Assembly (NCBI RefSeq): GCF_964355755.1
Contig: NC_092671.1
Span: 4,971,001 to 5,035,000, forward strand
DNA from: Antedon mediterranea
Lineage: Eukaryota; Echinodermata; Crinoidea; Comatulida; Antedonidae
DNA: 64,000 bases
Direction of reading: 5' to 3'
The notes under the pieces are model-generated. The model was not told where the DNA came from. It ran no database searches and saw nothing but the letters and a program-made list of their open reading frames with translations. A program made the position numbers and the translations under genes. Shown here piece after piece: positions 46,401 to 58,700 of the stretch (positions within the stretch are counted from its first letter, which is position 1; every line of letters begins with the position of its first letter).

Positions 46401-49400
46401 CGTTACAGGAGTTGAACCCGGACTGGTGTCAACAGCACCTTGCAGCCCATCTAGTACACCCTTGACAACATCTGATGTAATCTGTAAAAGATCAAAATAT
46501 ACAATGAATGCTGACATAGTTAAATCAGGGAGTTGAAATAACATAACATTTCCTGACTGATAAAAGATGTACTTTAATATGTTTGAGAGTGCTTAAAGGT
46601 TCTTTCAGGTAGGCTCAAACCTCAACACTATCCTTTAACTACCTTATATGAGTATTCACCAATCACACACGTGAGATATTTCCCTTAAATCCTTAGGTAT
46701 AGCATTTGGCGAAATTCTACGGTGGAACCTATACTTATTCAAAAGTTTTGTTTTTAAATTTAGCCTAGATTAGATAATAGAATACTTTATAAAATAATCT
46801 AATATAAACTACTCCAATTTAGAAAAATTAAAATAAATTGTTTCTGATTTTGAATTAAATTTTAAAGATAATTTAACATGATGGAAAGTAACTATCATAC
46901 ATGACCAATTGCTGGATGTTAACCTATGTATGTTATCTGTAATAGAAACATTCACTTATAATGTTAACCACAGGAAGGGCATATATTACTGTTCATTCTA
47001 ACATGCACATGAGTCAGGGTGTAACATAGTTATTGCACAACCTCTGATGAGGATGTGAAATTGCTTGAATTTAAGGGAACTAATGGAAATCTAATTAAAA
47101 TTTTCGTCACATTTTCATGGTATTCATGGTTGGATATATGCTAGATTTCAACTAATAATGGTTACTGGGTATTTAAAATGTGATAATTTTAAATACTTGT
47201 TCATTTGTTGCGCCCTATTTGCATAAATTATCAATTTGGAAGAAGCCATGTATATTAAATCTTCATAAAGTAGAAGAGAAGTATTAATATTTTTCATATG
47301 GTTGCAGTGTTTTTTATTCATTTATTATACCTTTCATACATTTTTAGAAGCAACAATACTTTCCAGCATTTTTATATTCCAATACTTTGTGGCAAATGGC
47401 CACCAAAAATACTATAGTTTTTTTGACAGTACTATTCTACATCTAATTTGCATAAATAAATTAAAAAATAAAATTATGTTTGTATGTTACCACTACATTT
47501 ATTAATACCGTAACATTTATAAACTCATATTTCACATAATAATGATTAATTTTAAGATTTACTTCCAAATTAATTATAAATATATGTAAATTGAAATCTG
47601 ATAAGTCAAAATAGACACTTTAATCTTACCTTGGACTTTTCCTTGCTGAACCACTGAGGAGCTACCTCATCATGTACCAGTGCAAATGCAGTGTCCTTTC
47701 TGGGCTTAGGAATAGGTGCCACCACAGGCTCTGGCATCAGCTCTTCAAACTCCTTATCACATGGCTTAATCGCCTCAAGCTTCGTAGGTCTCGCCATGAA
47801 CTGGCCAACATTTGATGCTAGTTTGGCGTAATAATCTGAAGTTAGCTTAGGCTTGGGTGTAGGGGTTTTCTTACAAGGCATATCAGACACCTTAGACTGG
47901 GTTGTAAGGGTAGTAGTGCCTGTGTGTGGCATGGGTTGGCTCGTCCAGAACATACCAGCATTTGTTGCCAAGTTTGCGTAGTGGTCTGGTGATGGTTTAC
48001 TTGGTCGGCCACGTGGAGCTAGACGACGTCTTGATGGAACTTCTTTCCTTTCAATTTTCACAGGAACAGGCTTTACACCGTTCATATCTGGACTTCTATC
48101 ACAATGGTCTACTATTAGCTTATCTTCTTCTACTTCTTTATCAATTATCATTATACGAATGACGTCTTCACATTTTCTGGAGACTTTAAGAGCCTCCTGA
48201 AACTCATCTGAAATAAAGATTCACATCCTTGTATATTATACTTTAATATTATTTATTGATCGTTTCCTAGAAGTTATACCTATCATTAATAAATTAACAA
48301 TATTTGTATTTATAACCTGCCAATTATTAATTATCAATCTGTTGGAAATCTAAAATGTGACTAAATTAAAAATGTGTGTAGGATGTATAGAATTATGAAT
48401 TTTCTCTTAAATTTTGTCCCACAATATCACATGGGTCAAAATTCAACGTTTCTTAACTGTTTTAAAAAGCTAAACTTTAAATGCAAGGCCTACATTCATA
48501 AAAATGCAAATTAAAAAACATCTAGTGGATAGTGTATTACAGTATCATCAACTACTTACTGTAGCAATAAGAACATCTCAAAAGCAAGTGTTTTATGTTA
48601 TATAAGTAACAGTATACTAAAGGTTTAAATGCAAGCCAGCCATCCAGGGTATAATAACAAAGTGGACCCTGGATGTGATCTCAAATAAGTCTTAATAACT
48701 TGTTTTGCAATAAATGAAACTCATCTGATTCTTCCTGACAATAATCAGGTTTATCAAATTCTTCCTTGTCTGGAAGTGTCTCCATTTTGTTCTAGTTGTT
48801 TATTTAGATGTGATATTTTAAATTCATGTAACTTTTCTAATGGTTTAAGTAATTACTATTTAATCTATCTTTAGAAGAGACTACTATCGCAGTTTTGATT
48901 TTAAATCTAATTAAAATATTCGCTAAACTCATAATTATTAAATGTTTAACATATTAAAACATAGTATCTTACCTTCACAGTTAATAGTGACCTGGGGAAA
49001 AAAATGCATATTTAATTAGTTTTAAATGCATAAATCTAATGCATAAATCATGCAGTATAATATTCACTTATTTAAAGGGACATTTTCATTAATTAGCAAT
49101 AACTGCTCTATTAAGAAACAGTGAGTTTTGCATTTACTTGCTCACCATTTTATGAATTTGTAGCTAGCAATGTGGCATATTATATTATAGTATAGGCACA
49201 TTCTACACTGCCAAAAATGTTTCCAAATTTACCTAATTAATAAAGCAATTCATTTTTCTATCATGTCCACAAAGAATAAAACAAAATTTTCTATTGGGAA
49301 ACAGATTTCTATTCAAACAAAGCATTTTTTAATGTACTATATGAAAGGTACTTTACAGTAATTTGTATTATTATAATGATATGTGTGACAAATAAGAGAT

Positions 49401-50336
49401 CATTTGTGAACATAGCAAATCACATTCAGGCACTTTATTGTCTGAAACTAAATTATGTCTTTTATTACTAATAAATTCTAAATAAAAGTAAATTGTAAGG
49501 TCTTTCGAAATTCTTTTGAAAAATTTAAAGGGCCAGTTAAAAATTTAATATTTGGCTCTTCTTATTCAAAATTATCAGCCCTTAATTGTTAACAAAAATC
49601 TTGACGGCGGGTTGCCAATCACAAAATAAATATTGCTATTTGCCGACCAGATGAGCATTTAGCATGAGAAAATGTATGATCCGATTTTATTAATTTTCAT
49701 AATTAGAGTCTAGACAAGTATAGACAGTAACTTGAAAACAAATACAGTGAAAAATGTCCCAGCTGTTTTTAAAATTCCCTTGACATTATTGCAAAAGAAT
49801 AAGTTTTTTAATTTAAATATTTGTTATATTTATCAAAATAGTGTTTTAATAAATAGAAATAAAATCTAAATAAACCGTACCTTATCATTTTCATTGTCAA
49901 TGTATTTCACTGTAATGTTATTTACTTCAAACCCACATTCCAGCTGTAAGTAAATTAACAATTATTGTAAAGTTAATCATTAAAATATTATCAAATTTAT
50001 AAATTTAATAACATATGTCATGAGTCTGTGAAAATAATATCACAGAATATTGTCCTCACTACTCACACTAGGTAGCTAGGCAAATTAATTCATCTGTTTG
50101 AGAAATGCCTGTTACCAGTTTAATATTGACTAATTAATATTATTTTCATTCGTGACAATAAATAGCTAACCAGACGCAATAATATCCGCCGGACAAACGC
50201 ATCCTTCCCCTCTACTTCAGAGCTAGAGAGGTAGACTTACCATTGCTTTAAAATCGATCCATTTTGTTGAATAGGGCAATGATATGATGTTACTATCCCC
50301 TCCAAAAAGCACTTCAGCAGCAAAATTCTGAGACAT
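37426..50336 (-). CDS. NBR1: NBR1 selective-autophagy receptor, 18 exons, complete
   Basis: Minus-strand exons: 50241-50336 (ATG at 50334-50336), 49881-49943, 48973-48991, 47630-48207, 46385-46481, 42602-42674, 42199-42372, 41811-42014, 41435-41564, 40833-41111, 40317-40530, 39790-39945, 39458-39520, 39147-39283, 38705-38923, 38143-38432, 37823-37928 and 37426-37620. Phases all agree, giving 1030 residues (human 966). PB1 at ~5-72 (TKWIDFKAM, VKYIDNENDKV, DEFQEALK). ZZ finger at ~285-335 ([20 protein letters not shown]). FW domain at ~436-550 (KFIKNWTIKNTGDVNW, YESHWRLTHRG, FGQRVWCRIVVDP). TAQDILSFEML at ~610. LIR core FIVV at 732-735 in LEDFIVVPLPDCF. Acidic tract at ~865-910, amphipathic helix at ~931-960, UBA at ~984-1022 (MDQLLEMGFG). 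It links ubiquitinated cargo to Atg8/LC3 membranes. One intron (after exon 14) starts with GC. Confidence 0.96.
41237..41400. repeat. Tigger-like MITE fragment in NBR1 intron 9
   Basis: Starts ACAGTAGAACCTATGTTAAGG and contains GTGTCCCC-type words. It is related to the element at 59416-59615 and the fragment near 62340-62430. Its right end borders exon 9. Confidence 0.4.
43042..46264. mobile_element. 3.2-kb foldback element with minisatellite core in NBR1 intron 5
   Basis: The left arm (43042-~43570) and right arm (~45750-46264) are inverted copies, ~520 bp each. Matching landmarks include CGTCCGGTATGGCGGCCATC on the left and GATGGCCGCCATACCGGACG on the right, and TAGTAGAGCAGTTAA at the very ends. 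TAA flanks both ends (43039-43041 and 46265-46267), a possible 3-bp target duplication. The centre holds a 30-bp minisatellite plus unrelated AT-rich DNA. No transposase is encoded. The element nearly fills the 3.7-kb intron 42675-46384. Confidence 0.75.
43978..45340. repeat. 30-bp minisatellite, about 45 copies
   Basis: The consensus contains TCTTTGTCTGTGGATGGTCT followed by TACACCCCCT. The period is 29-30 bp, with copies varying by substitution and small indels. The period is divisible by three and the unit lacks stops in several frames, so long false open frames appear on both strands (for example 44457-45110 and 44895-45344). Confidence 0.9.
48208..50240. other. NBR1 introns 1-3
   Basis: AT-rich introns of about 0.3, 0.9 and 0.8 kb separating the small PB1 exons, including a 19-nt microexon at 48973-48991. 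I see no other feature. Confidence 0.5.
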
Positions 50337-52735
50337 TCTTGTATCTGAAAATCCGCTTTAGATGCACATTAATAAAATAGAAACAAATAGAACCAATTAT
50401 TTTGCACAAATAGACAAACTACGACATATTAATCCAACTCTTTATTATCAGTTAGCCTGCAAATTCATCATGGCCGATAATATTTACCTTGGGAGAAAAA
50501 CCACGTCACTCTGTTTATGTAAACGTCATAACAAACCGTATTAAAATAGATCCAATGTTTCGACTAAATATTTTCATATAAACTAACTTTATATTATCCT
50601 ATTTTAATACTATCATTATGTAAAATCGTACAAATATGAATATAGCATTTTCTGTACATATTTCGTCCGAAATTGATAGCGATAATGGCGGAATAATATT
50701 GGTAAGTGGGACTTTCCCAAAATAAGCATGACGTAATATTTGTGTATCAGAGGTTTCGAGATGATGAGCAGCCGTCACGTCTAAATGCATCACTAACCAA
50801 TGACTTTAACAATAGACTGGTTTATGATGGTTTATTAGCTTTTTACCTGTATGAAAACGCCACCTACTTAATGGTGTTTATTGATTTAATTACAAAATAC
50901 AGTACTGTGTATAACAATAATACTCTATTTATTTCATACGTATTTCATACATTTCAACATAACCGGAAAGGGATGATACTATAATTTCCAAAATTGAGTT
51001 AACTTTTTCCTCTCCCTTATATCATGGAGAAATAAGATTTCTCCATTCTTATATCAAATTATAAAACTGCTACAGCCAACTCCTGCGACTTTTTTTTTTT
51101 TTTTTTTTTTTTGGTCTTTTGTTTTTTTCTCAGTTTCGAATGTGGACTGAAGAACACTGCACATGATTATGAGTAAGATTGTTTTATGATTTTAGATCCT
51201 GAAATAGAATGGTAGGTTACGTTTATCCACTATAAGTAACAAATCGGCCTTAAATAATGAGCCTATTTTACATCACATTACATCTTTTTGGGGATCTCTT
51301 TCAATCACACACTCGGGTGGGTCAATAGATCCTCGGTGGTCCGGTACGGTTGATCTTCCCATTAGGTAGGATGTCCGTCACCATTTTTCAGGAGAGGGGA
51401 GGAATTGGCATGGCTGGGATCTTGTCACTATTTATCTTATCCGGTTTTACTGCAGTCACTCCTTAAGTGGGCATCTTAGATCAGTTTTTGTTTCTTATTT
51501 CTGCCCTTCAGACACCCCTTTACGATTGCTTTAGGAGTGATCCTCTCCAGTAGTCTAGTCTCAGAACAAAATGCCTTAATACCACGTGGTTTTGATAAAT
51601 CATAAGCAAGACGAACATAGGTACATCTGTTTTTATATAAGTATCTATACAAACGTTTTCCTAATTCACCAGAAAGTCCTTTTCCTTTCGGCACGTGGGT
51701 GTGGGGATTCCCTTCCGACACGAGAACAAGCTCCCATAGGGAATTCCCCCTTTGGGTAGCGGATCTATCCCATGTCCCTCCTCCCCTTAATTTTGACCGG
51801 ATACGCCTATTGGATACTGCTGTCACCCGCGCCGTAAAAAAAGTTTGTATGCCCCTTACTTATATATTTTTAAAACATAGAATGCTCATAACTTTTTTAC
51901 AATGCAGTTAAAAAAATCAAATTGTGTGACATCGTTTTTCGTCATCAAAAAACGAATAAAAAAAAGATATATCTCTTTAATTTGTAATATGGTGGCTGGT
52001 AAACAATTGTCAACGTGTCCAGAATTACAAATTGTCAATACAACATTCAAAAGTAAATGTATAGTATTATATGATTAAAAATGTATTTAAAAGCATCCGA
52101 CATTATTTACGTTACGGATGTTCAAATTGTCGTGCTTTATGAAAACAGAGGGGTGAGGTCGTCGGAACAGCCAATTTACTTAGGCTTGCTTTGATTACAC
52201 GGTGCGCGAGTCTCCGGTGGTCGTATTCACCCAAGCTGTGTTACGTTTGTATGGCAAGAAATTATTGTTAATTTAGCGTCCTGCACATTTTCTTGGTAAT
52301 AATATTACTTATTTCAAAAGGTATGTTGATCTATAAGTATCAAAGAATAGGATGGCTGAGAACCATGGTCGTATGTTTTGTGTTTCTTTTGTAATAAAAA
52401 CATTTTACGAAAGTGATTCGATTGGGACTTGGATGTGTTGTTGATTTCTCAGCAGTGCAGTGCGGTCAGACGTCTAGTCAGACCCTGCAAGAATTACTTC
52501 AATAAAAACACTTTTTTTATATAGAAAAGTTTATCATTGGATTGAATAAGAATAATATTAAAAGAATTAGCCCTTCAATTAAATCCTTTAATGTGCAAGT
52601 TGTTTTAATGTGCATTTTTTACATGTCATTTTTTCTTACTAAGTGGTTGCTCGCTCCCCACTTGCCCAGATCGTGAGGTCGTCTGAGTTGAGACATCGTC
52701 AGGTTGACATATTTCTCCTTTTTTTCACAGAAATA
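50337..52735. other. divergent NBR1-UBE2E intergenic region
   Basis: Shared upstream region of two head-to-head genes. It contains a 23-base poly-T run (51090-51112) and an unidentified 116-codon minus-strand frame (51476-51826). An acceptor TTTTTTTCACAG right before 52731 shows that UBE2E has an upstream noncoding exon, possibly ending at a GGTATG site near 52319. The plus-strand frames at 50362-50544 and 50706-50984 have no support. Confidence 0.45.
51476..51826 (-). CDS. unidentified 116-codon frame, possibly repeat-derived
   Basis: Contains LGKRLYRYLYKNRCTYVRLA and KAFCSETRLLERITPKAIVK. It is rich in Lys/Arg, and the local GC content is higher than its surroundings, which sets the block ~51300-51840 apart. 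No family is recognised and no splice sites or neighbouring domains support it. A fragment of an unrecognised mobile element is the likeliest explanation. Confidence 0.2.
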   Translation of the reverse strand: MTAVSNRRIRSKLRGGGTWDRSATQRGNSLWELVLVSEGNPHTHVPKGKGLSGELGKRLYRYLYKNRCTYVRLAYDLSKPRGIKAFCSETRLLERITPKAIVKGCLKGRNKKQKLI

Positions 52736-55700
52736 ATGCCAAACGAACGGAATACTAATAACAGAACACCTAATGGTGCGCAGGCAACAGGTAGTGGGGG
52801 AAATAGTGGTGCAAACAGCAGAAGAATTGGTCCTACAAACTCCTCTTCTGAACGAGAACAAACTGTTTCTCTGCCGCCTGCTCCTGCAAAAACGACTCCG
52901 TCCTCGGGAAAATGGAGTCAAAAAATGCTGAGCAACAGCGCAAGAAGGTATTTTATCACATAATTATATCAATATTAACAGTTATTTTAGTCTTTGTGAA
53001 AAGAATACCCGTTGATTTCCATTGATGGGCTGTTTGTCTATCGATCAGATATCGGAGTATAATGCACTTAAATAGAATGTGTATAGCTCACTGCTAAGTC
53101 CATTTATACGCTATCGTAGACTGACACTAGCTCATTTGCATATAAGCTAAAACATCGTGTCTCTAAATAACACTCCTACTTATAAACATCCACATAGTCA
53201 GATATTAATCAATATATGATATCCTATGTTTTGATACCAAATTTGTTAGATTTGGTTAAAAAATGGCAGAGATATTAGAGTTTTTATTTTCAATTGAAAC
53301 TGGCAGCCATGTTTCCTATTCTGTAGGCTTTGTTCACAGTACTGTACACTACTGTAGGGAGTGTGTGTGTTGTGAGTACATCACTAATTACTTTCATATT
53401 CATCCCAATTGATTACTGTTTAAATCAAGTAAAGAATATAATATCAAATGTAAATTCAATTAATACTAAACAACAATTGTAAGATTTTTTTTAAAGGAAA
53501 TATATTTTATTGTTGTCGATCAAGCAAATCAATCAAGGGATTTTGTTTTAATACTCGACAGTATTGGTATAATTAATAAATAGCTATAGTTTTTAATATT
53601 TAAAGTATTGTTCTAATTGACAACTGAATTGTTAATATTAATTTTCAGCAATTCTTAGTTTTGTTTTAAAATGTAATGCTATTATCATTATGATCAAATA
53701 AGGATTAAGAAATTACTGTCACATAAAACTATGATTATTAAGTATCGTAATGTAATTATATCTGGTAATGATTGATTGTAATTATTCATAACTAAAGTTC
53801 TAAATGGTAAATTTATTTTACATATTAAATTATAAAAGATTAAATTAAAGTAACTCGACACATTATGGTATTATCAAATACTATATAATATGTTGATCTG
53901 TTTTAACCCAGGGATATAATCTGGAGGGGAGGGGGGTTGAAGAACACTGATGGCTGCAATTTCATAGATTATTATATTGATTACATGTACTGTATTGATT
54001 TTTAAACTAATTAGTGTATATCTATCCACTGAATATCAATTTCTTATTATAATTGAAAGCTTTGTGTTGCTATTCCAAATTTTGTAGGCCGATTTGGTAT
54101 AGCCCCTTCTCCATTTGAAAGGTTAAAGGGCCTTTCAGGGAGGGCCCCATCCATATCCCCTTATCGTTCATTGCCAAACGGCGTGTCTCTTATCTTGTCA
54201 GGATTTGTTAATCTTGTTAAGTTAAAACTTGACGAGATGTGTCGTCTTCGGATAGCATCGGCCGTAGTTTTTAGGTTGTCAGGAGAACATTAAACATGTT
54301 TAATTTTCTCCCGACGAGACGAATCACCGGATCTTGTCTTATACAACACTGTCTGAGTTGACCATTAGATGTGCTTATTGTACAGTACATCGGGAAAGAT
54401 GCCGTAAAACCTTGAAGCCCACCAGAAAAAGTCCTAAAAAAGAAAGAAGCCCATGGGCTTATTTTCAAGGTTTAACAGTATGAGCTTTTAAATATGGTTT
54501 TTGTACTGTAAATCATCAAGACTCTCCTATAAGGAGTTCTGATCTTGTACTGTACTTGCCTCAATGTTATCTTTCTTTGTGTCCGATTCACCAGTGAAAT
54601 ATTATACACAAATTGGCTGATTAGACAACACAAGATCGATCTACAGTACAGTAGCCAACAGTGGTATTTTTTGTATGATTTTCCGAAATACACTACTAAT
54701 TGCATAACTAACTGTATTAACATTTTGAGGCTGAAAATGAGGTCGTAAAAGGACCTAAAATTAAAAAATTAAATTGATTGTTCATGTTGATGCTGTATTT
54801 TGGAAGAAAGAGTTGGTAATAGCAGGGAGTTGTTATTAGATAACAATTCCCTGGTAATAATAGCGAAACAAATGATTTTTAGGCTGCCTTATTATAGCAA
54901 TGTCTTAGTTAAGTTGAAGATGCTCTCCAGATGGAATGCCATCCTGAGATGAGTAGTAGTAATTTTGTTTACTTTATTTATTTCATATATATGTAATTTA
55001 CTTTCTATGGACCAGAGTTTCCGAAATAAAAGAATGAATGAATGAATTAGCCTTATCAACATTTAACAAAATACTGTTGTTTACAGTACCTGTGCCTGAC
55101 CAATTTAATATAATTAAATGAGCCAATAGCATAATTGATTTTAATTTTAAAGTTAATTATTATTGTATTATCAACATTAATTTGTAATTCAATTGAGTAA
55201 AATGTACTTTAGTTGGTTTTTATTTAATTCTGTATGTTGGTAATTAGTATGTTGTTGTGGTTATCATCTTCTATAAGAACAAGGGGTGACATAGAGTTCA
55301 CGCAGGAAGCTGGGTGCAAACTTTGAGTGAAAGGTGTTATTTGGCCTTTATTTTATTACCACATGGGTACTAAAAAATGTCTTTCTTTCAACTCGTTTTA
55401 AAACAATTATACTACATTTATGGTACTGTGTATATACAGGAGGTAACACTTAAAATTAGCTTTATTTGTTTAATACAAAATTGTTTCTTTTGTATGCAAA
55501 TTATAAAACAAAGTATTCCCTAAATATGTAAACAATTAGTACTTTATTCCCAGAATGATACTTCCTTTATTTGTTGTTTTCAATATAGTGAGTGACAGAT
55601 TTCTTGTTCTATACCTGTTTTTAATGAATTTAATTTTACAGACAAAACCAGTATCTCACTTTAACTACTGTACTGTATATAAACAACACAGTAGTGTAGG

Positions 55701-58700
55701 TGAAACATAATAAATAAATTTGGTAACTGCTTTCTGTCATTATCATGAGATGCTAGAGGGAGAAGTGATTGTTTGACATAATGTAACCCCCTCCTGACCT
55801 TGTCAGAATTGTCTCATTAAATATATATAATATAAGTTTGTCTACTAACAGTGTTGTCAACTCTCAGAAATCAAACCGCTTCCAAAACCAGAATTGTTTT
55901 AATGTCCCATTCCTTTCAGTACTTACTAACTGTATTAAAATATTAACCGATAAAGTTCCAGTGGAAACGGGGTTTCCGCTTGAGAAAAATTAACCGATAA
56001 TCCAATGACCTCATTAAAATTCGATGATAATTATCCGATAAATGCGATCATTTTAAGCTTAGTTTGGTCATGCGCACATAATTTTGTTATGAATTTATCT
56101 GATTAAAAAATTAACTGATTTAATTGTTTGTTATGGTTACAGAAACATTGCCAATATGTAAGATTAGGCTGTGAAAACTTATGGAAGCAATCTTGGGTCA
56201 GCTCCAGTGTTCCTGGTAAAAGCTCATGAAATGTATTTACGGTGGGTACTAGCACCCACATTCAAAGTCTTTCTTTCTACCCAATTTTAATTTCAACATA
56301 GTACCCGATTCAATAAACCTGTGTCCTGTGGATACTCATTGTACATTACCGTCTTCTCTATACTGTACCTACAGAACAGTATTTCCAAATTTACTTGCTT
56401 AGTCGACAGAGAACAAACTAATTATCTATCTATAACTTGGTGCTAAAATAAATGTATTAAACCAACACCATATCATATAACTGTTTACATTCCAGGCTCA
56501 TGGCTCTGCAACCTTTTCAATCTTCGGACTGAAACTTAAGCTCTGGGGCCCGTTAAGCGCTGGGGTTTAGCCAGTGAGCGCCTACCACCCTACTGTACAG
56601 TACTTCTTGGGCAAGTGCTCAGGATTATTTGATCTAGTCCCTACAGTAGGTCACGGCCGGAATTGAAGTGTTGGAAGCAAGCTAATACACTCTACATATC
56701 TTGAATAGTTACTCTAGGATAAATAATTAGTCTTTTGTTGTAATTAAAGTAGTTCATATTGAAAAGGATAAAAATCACCCACTATACACAAATGAAGGAC
56801 ATTCCAGTTGTATCCAAAGTATTAAGCAAAATACAATTATAAATAAAGAAAGATCGGCTTGCAAACTTCTGTACAGTACGTTAAGTACTGTACCTCCAAG
56901 AAGATAATTTTCTTTTTTGGCACCAAACAAAAATATACAATAAGATGAGGATATCACATGCCATCAACCAGATTGAGTTATGCCTGTACTCTTTTACTGC
57001 AGTACGCTTAGAACCAGATTGAGTTATGCCTGTACTCTTTTACTGCAGTATGCTTAGAACCAGATTGAGTTATGCCTGTACTCTTTTACTGCAGTATGCT
57101 TAGAACCAGATTGAGTTATGCCTGTACTCTTTTACTGCAGTATGCTTAGAACCAGATTGAGTTATGCCTGTACTCTTTTACTGCAGTACGCTTAGAACCA
57201 GATTGAGTTATGCCTGTACTCTTTTACTGCAGTATGCTTAGAACCAGATTGAGTTATGCCTGTACTCTTTTACTGCAGTATGCTTAGAACCAGATTGAGT
57301 TATGCCTGTACTCTTTTACTGCAGTACGTTTAGAACCAGATTGAGTTATGCCTGTACTCTTTTACTGCAGTATGCTTAGAACCAGATTGAGTTATGCCTA
57401 TACTCTTTTACTGCAGTACGCTTAGAACCAGATTGAGTTATGCCTGTACTCTTTTACTACAGTACGCTTAGAACTGTACTGTTAATGTTGCTGACATTTC
57501 TTTATTTACCACTTATTTTTAGACCTTCCACATACTGCTGGCCTAGCTAGTTAGTTAGTTGTCAACTAGCATCCCACCCTTCCACATAGAAGATCTGATC
57601 CTCGCCCACACTAAGATTTGATAGCTACTGTATACCAATACTCCCCTGCGTTTTGTATAGTAATGCATACCACAACTTCCGATAATACTCTTAGGAAAAA
57701 AAAATACTGATAGAATGTATGAAACATTTTTGGCAGAGTTTCAAGACATACAGTAGGGATAATTTTAGGACATTTTAGTTGTCATCAAACTATACAATGT
57801 CTTTTTTTGAGATCTTGTATTTCTATACTACAGTGATTGGAAGACATGTTGTAGCTTGTATACAACTATCAGTTACGTAGGCCTACATTAGTTTTTTTTA
57901 TTCATGTCCATGTTTTGTATTGTATTTATATGTATCGCATAGAGACAACATAAATGAAATTAAAATGAAATATCATCACTTCTATCTCACTCGAATAGCA
58001 ATTTATACAGTACTGTACAACACGGAAACATGTGGGATTATTCCATTAACAAATAGGGTTATTTTAGTACAATAGGCCAGATGTTTTTTATGTACTGTAA
58101 GCAAGAAATAGAAAATAGTACATGTTGTCGTATCAATTTCCCATATAGTGACTGAAAAGAATAATTTGTAAGAATTGGAAAATTCTTCGTTTTTCATTCT
58201 GTTTGAATAAACGCCTCCCCCGAATAAACGCCCCGACACATGCATATATACACAATATTGTAATAAAAAACATTTTTATTTGTAGTAGAATTCATTGATT
58301 GACATAATCAATTTTTACTGTATTTTATCCGACTTCTTGGTTTGTGTTGTATTTCTTCACATCCAAGAGGTATTTATTTGATTATACATGTTTACCATAT
58401 TACATACAAAAAACTAAACCCCTAACCCGAATAAATTCCCCCGAAAAAAACTCTCCTGAACAAAATCATAAACCAACTACACAGTACTTCTTTTTCTTTA
58501 CAGCTTATTATAATCATGGAGGACGTTATAAGCTTTGCTGCAGTAGCCTTTGTCTTCACAAAGCCTCAATCACCATTCATTTAATTAGATGGCATATTCT
58601 TCTTAATTTATCAAATGCTAATTAAAATGGCTTTAAAGAATGAAATGTTTGCTCATTAAGAAAAGGTGTTAATTGACTTGGAAGTAATGGATGAATGTAA

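Noticed and set aside
47302-47505. Phe/Tyr-rich frame in NBR1 intron 4
   Set aside because: Composition is what AT-rich intron sequence gives by chance; no start context or family match.
50706-50984. 92-codon plus-strand frame upstream of NBR1
   Set aside because: No recognisable domain, splice signals or homologous motif; ends in low-complexity AT-rich sequence.
56967-57473. Regular repeats considered as CRISPR
   Set aside because: The 46-bp units are contiguous with no variable spacers.
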